Positions 6,768 through 8,803 of a DNA stretch of 8,803 bases are shown in pieces. The notes below the pieces were generated by a model. It was not told the DNA's origin. It searched no databases and was given only the letters and a program-made list of their open reading frames with translations. The position numbers and the translations under genes were made by a program. The number at the start of each line of letters is the position of its first letter. Positions within the stretch are counted from its first letter, which is position 1. Origin of the DNA: JAWPNA01 sp045402695 (lineage in GTDB: Bacteria > Acidobacteriota > Polarisedimenticolia > JACPZX01 > DASXTC01). The stretch covers positions 1 to 8,803 of the forward strand of contig JAWPNA010000230.1 of NCBI GenBank assembly GCA_045402695.1, written 5' to 3'.

Positions 6768-7793
6768 ATGGCCATCGGCATCCGCACCGACAACCTCGGA
6801 AAGATCTACACCTCACCGCCGCCGGCCGTGGGCGCTGCTGCCGGCGCCGGCCTGGTGAACCTGCGAGGCCGGAGGCGCGGGGAGAAGCCAACGTCCGAGA
6901 TTGTCGCCCTGGACGGTGTCACGCTCCAGATCCATGCAGGTGAGATCTTCGGACTGCTGGGTCCCAACGGCGCCGGCAAGTCCACCACCGTCGGGGTGTT
7001 CACCACCCGCGTTCGGCCCACGACGGGGGATGCCTGGGTCGGGGAGTTCAACGTCAGGACGCAGCGCGTCGATGTGAAGCGCCTGATCGGCGTGGTGCCG
7101 CAGCGCCCCAACCTCGACTTCGGCCTCACGGCGCGGGAGATCCTGACCTTCCACGGGGCCTACTTCGGCATCCCGGCCACGGAGCGCTCGTGCCGGGCGC
7201 AGGAGTTGCTGGAGCGGTTCAAGCTGACCGACCGGGCCGACAGTCTGGTGTTCGGGTTCTCCGGCGGGATGATGCAACGGCTCTCCATCGCGCGGGCGAT
7301 GATGCACGACCCGGAGGTGATCTTCCTCGACGAGCCAAGCGCCGGCCTCGATCCGCAAACGCGCCTGCTGCTGTGGGAGATCATCCGTGAGTACAACGGG
7401 CGCGGCAGGACCATCCTGCTGACGACGCACAACATGGATGAGGCCGACGCGCTGTGCCACCGGCTGGCCATCGTGGACCGCGGTAAGGTGATCGCACTGG
7501 GAACGCCCGATGCGCTGAAGCGATCCGTGCCGGGGGGCTACGTCGTGCGCCTGCAGTTCGAGAACGGCTCCCCGCCGTTTCTGGAAAGCCTGAAGTCGCT
7601 CGAGGGGGTCACCGAGGTGAGGCCGAAGGACGGGTCGGGCGCGGATGTGTACGCCGATCACTCTGGAGCGCTCATCCAGCAGATCGTTGGCCGCGCGGCC
7701 GAGCACGGCGTCAACATCAGCGATGTGCACATCTCGGCGCCCAGTCTGGAAAACCTGTTCCTGCACCATACGGGAAGGAGCCTGCGGGGATGA
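6768..7793 (+). CDS. ABC transporter ATP-binding protein, DrrA/NodI/CcmA type (second exporter)
   Basis: A 341-residue ATPase for the ABC-2 permease encoded next. Its motifs are canonical: Walker A GPNGAGKST (65-73), Q-loop Gln112 (VVPQ), signature FSGGM (164-168), Walker B VIFLDE (184-189), D-loop SAGLD (191-195) and switch His221. After the ATPase core, residues 255-335 match the small C-terminal domain of drug and polysaccharide exporter ATPases (DUF4162-like), including the ending PSLENLFLHHTG. Between the A-loop Tyr14 and ALDGV (47-51) lies an insert of roughly 30 residues, first Ala/Pro/Gly-rich and then Arg-rich, which makes it longer than usual. The ATG at 6768 is the first start in frame with the family's N-terminus; it has no Shine-Dalgarno sequence. 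The stop overlaps the permease ATG. It is clearly of a different subfamily from the ATPase at 4177, so it is not a recent duplicate. Confidence 0.94.
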   Translation: MAIGIRTDNLGKIYTSPPPAVGAAAGAGLVNLRGRRRGEKPTSEIVALDGVTLQIHAGEIFGLLGPNGAGKSTTVGVFTTRVRPTTGDAWVGEFNVRTQRVDVKRLIGVVPQRPNLDFGLTAREILTFHGAYFGIPATERSCRAQELLERFKLTDRADSLVFGFSGGMMQRLSIARAMMHDPEVIFLDEPSAGLDPQTRLLLWEIIREYNGRGRTILLTTHNMDEADALCHRLAIVDRGKVIALGTPDALKRSVPGGYVVRLQFENGSPPFLESLKSLEGVTEVRPKDGSGADVYADHSGALIQQIVGRAAEHGVNISDVHISAPSLENLFLHHTGRSLRG

Positions 7794-8560
7794 ACTGGAA
7801 GACCTTCCTGGCGATGTTGGCGCGCGACGCGCGCGTCGCCCGGCGCAACTTCGTGCCGCTGCTGCTTCAGACCTTCCTGCAGCCGCTTCTGTTCGTGCTG
7901 ATCTTCGGCCGTGTGATGACCGGCAGCGGCATGATGCCTCCCGAGTACAAGAGCCTGCTGCTCCCGGGCATCATCGCCGTCATCATGATCCTGACGGGAA
8001 TCCAGGCGGTGGCTCTGCCGCTCGTGAGCGAGTTTCAGTTCACGCGTGAGATCGAGGACCGGTTGCTGGCGCCAATGGAGATCGAGTGGCTGGCCGTCGA
8101 GAAGGTGACCGCGGGCATGATCCAGGCGCTCGCGGCGGGTCTGGTGATCATCCCGCTGGCCTGGCTGGTGATGGGGCGGGGTGCGCAGTTGAGCCTGCAC
8201 CAGCCCCTCCGCTTCCTTATCCTGGCCATGCTGGTGTCGTTTCTGGCCTCGGCGCTCGGGTTGACCTTGGGTTGCTCCGTGGGACAGACGCAGATCGGGC
8301 TGCTGTTCACTCTCGTGCTGGGGCCGATGATCTTCTTCGGCTGCGTCTACTACCCCTGGAGCGCGCTGCAGGGGTTCCCCCTCTTCCAGAAGGCGGTGCT
8401 GATCAATCCCGTGACGTATGCGAGCGAGGGTTTCCGGGGCGCGCTGGCGCCGCAGTTTCCCCACCTGTCAGGCAGGGTTGTTCTGGCCGCGCTGCTGGGC
8501 TTCGACGCGCTGTTCCTCGTCGCGGGGCTCTCGCGCTTCAGGTCCAAGGCGGTGAGCTGA
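7790..8560 (+). CDS. ABC-2 type permease, DrrB/NodJ type (second exporter)
   Basis: A 256-residue inner-membrane protein with six hydrophobic segments, near 23-41, 57-80, 108-128, 140-161, 168-187 and 229-247, the standard size and layout for ABC-2 permeases. The cytoplasmic stretch REIEDRLLAPM (87-96 region) is the conserved coupling element that contacts the ATPase. FFGCVYYPWSAL (182-193) and NPVTYASEGFRGAL (206-219) are also typical of DrrB/NodJ-like drug or lipid-sugar exporters. The ATG overlaps the stop of the preceding ATPase (ATGA), so the pair is surely one transporter, probably two ATPases with two permeases. Its last 93 bp are overlapped on the other strand by the tail of a ThiH-like frame. 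The substrate is unknown; export of a drug, lipid or polyketide-like compound is usual for the family. Confidence 0.94.
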   Translation: MNWKTFLAMLARDARVARRNFVPLLLQTFLQPLLFVLIFGRVMTGSGMMPPEYKSLLLPGIIAVIMILTGIQAVALPLVSEFQFTREIEDRLLAPMEIEWLAVEKVTAGMIQALAAGLVIIPLAWLVMGRGAQLSLHQPLRFLILAMLVSFLASALGLTLGCSVGQTQIGLLFTLVLGPMIFFGCVYYPWSALQGFPLFQKAVLINPVTYASEGFRGALAPQFPHLSGRVVLAALLGFDALFLVAGLSRFRSKAVS

Positions 8561-8803
8561 GTGTGCGCGGGCGTAGTCGGCTTTCGTCCACGCGACCTCG
8601 TAGCCCAGCCGCTCCAGATCGGACGCCACCTCTTTCACATTGCGATGATCGGCGACGTCGAACTGCCCTGCACCCGGATCGCGGCGGCTGTATCCGCCGG
8701 GCGTGGTGACACTGCCGGCGCTCATCTGCGTGATGCCGGCGCGCAGGAGACTCTGGCGCAGCCCCGGCCTCTCACGGGTGGAGACCACGAGCCCCGCCGC
8801 GGG
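8468..8803 (-). CDS. ThiH/HydG-like radical SAM enzyme, C-terminal part only
   Basis: The frame is open from the right window edge to a TGA at 8468-8470, 111 codons, so the N-terminal part with the radical SAM Cys motif is not visible. The visible start, VVSTRERPGLRQSLL followed by GITQMSAGSVTTPGGY, is highly characteristic of the tyrosine-lyase family. QFDVADHRNVKEV and LGYEVAW match the last helices of 2-iminoacetate synthase ThiH, which makes dehydroglycine for the thiamine thiazole. The Cys-rich tail that holds the second cluster of HydG is absent, so ThiH or a ThiH-like paralogue is the better call. E. coli ThiH ends shortly after the equivalent of GYEVAWTKADY. Here the frame continues about 35 residues, the last 30 antisense to the permease gene, and this charged tail has no family similarity. 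It is convergent with the exporter operon and has no terminator between. Confidence 0.8.
   Translation of the reverse strand, partial: PAAGLVVSTRERPGLRQSLLRAGITQMSAGSVTTPGGYSRRDPGAGQFDVADHRNVKEVASDLERLGYEVAWTKADYARAHSAHRLGPEAREPRDEEQRVEAQQRGQNNPA

Noticed and set aside
5546..6943. 465-codon plus-strand frame overlapping the large permease and second ATPase
   Set aside because: Arg/Gly/Pro-rich shadow frame. The competing frame encodes a coherent 12-helix membrane protein.
7658..8464. 268-codon minus-strand frame opposite the DrrB-type permease
   Set aside because: His/Gln/Arg-rich antisense composition with no motif. The plus strand encodes a canonical ABC-2 permease.
4177..8560. Idea that the two ABC exporters arose by tandem duplication
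   Set aside because: The ATPases differ in Q-loop, signature and C-terminal domain, and the permeases differ in size and topology, so they belong to different subfamilies.

Overview
The window is very G+C-rich, roughly two thirds G+C by eye, with strong third-position G/C bias, long antisense shadow frames and short intergenic gaps. It looks like ordinary chromosome from a free-living high-GC bacterium. A TonB-plug-like fragment and an exported penicillin-acylase-type enzyme suggest a diderm (Gram-negative-type) envelope. The lineage cannot be fixed from this sequence. Acidobacteriota-like, Eisenbacteria-like or proteobacterial origins are all compatible.

Left part (1-3038): a CPBP-family intramembrane protease runs leftwards off the window edge. 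It is divergent from a full-length penicillin-acylase-family (S45, Ntn-hydrolase) enzyme. The two predicted start codons are only 9 bp apart and neither has a convincing Shine-Dalgarno sequence. The acylase has the nucleophilic Ser at a Gly-Ser autoprocessing site and a His at beta-chain position 23, as in acyl-homoserine-lactone and cephalosporin acylases.

Middle (3039-3569): this stretch has no intact gene. On the minus strand it holds a short frame that reads like a TonB plug segment joined to the C-terminal end of an ABC substrate-binding protein, probably a deletion relic. It ends in the clearest regulatory region of the window: TTGACA-N17-TATTAT, with a GTCAAG-N4-CTTGAC palindrome over the -35 box and a strong ribosome binding site downstream.

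Right part (3570-8560): a rightward cluster of six genes. A four-helix membrane protein and a small Xre-type HTH regulator are followed by an ABC ATPase, a large duplicated-type permease, a second ABC ATPase of the DrrA/NodI type and a six-helix DrrB/NodJ-type permease. Four of the five junctions are 4-bp stop/start overlaps, so translation is probably coupled. The one break (6714-6767) separates the two exporters and may carry a small internal, near-leaderless promoter. The palindrome beside the HTH gene suggests autoregulation, with the exporters as the regulated output. Substrates are unknown.

Right edge (8468-8803): the 3' end of a ThiH/HydG-like radical SAM gene enters on the minus strand. 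Its open frame runs about 93 bp into the end of the last permease. No RNA genes, CRISPR arrays, insertion sequences or attachment sites were recognised. Nothing here clearly amounts to a new biological system; the most noteworthy items are the autoregulated dual-exporter operon, the 9-bp divergent start pair and the fused relic in the gap.
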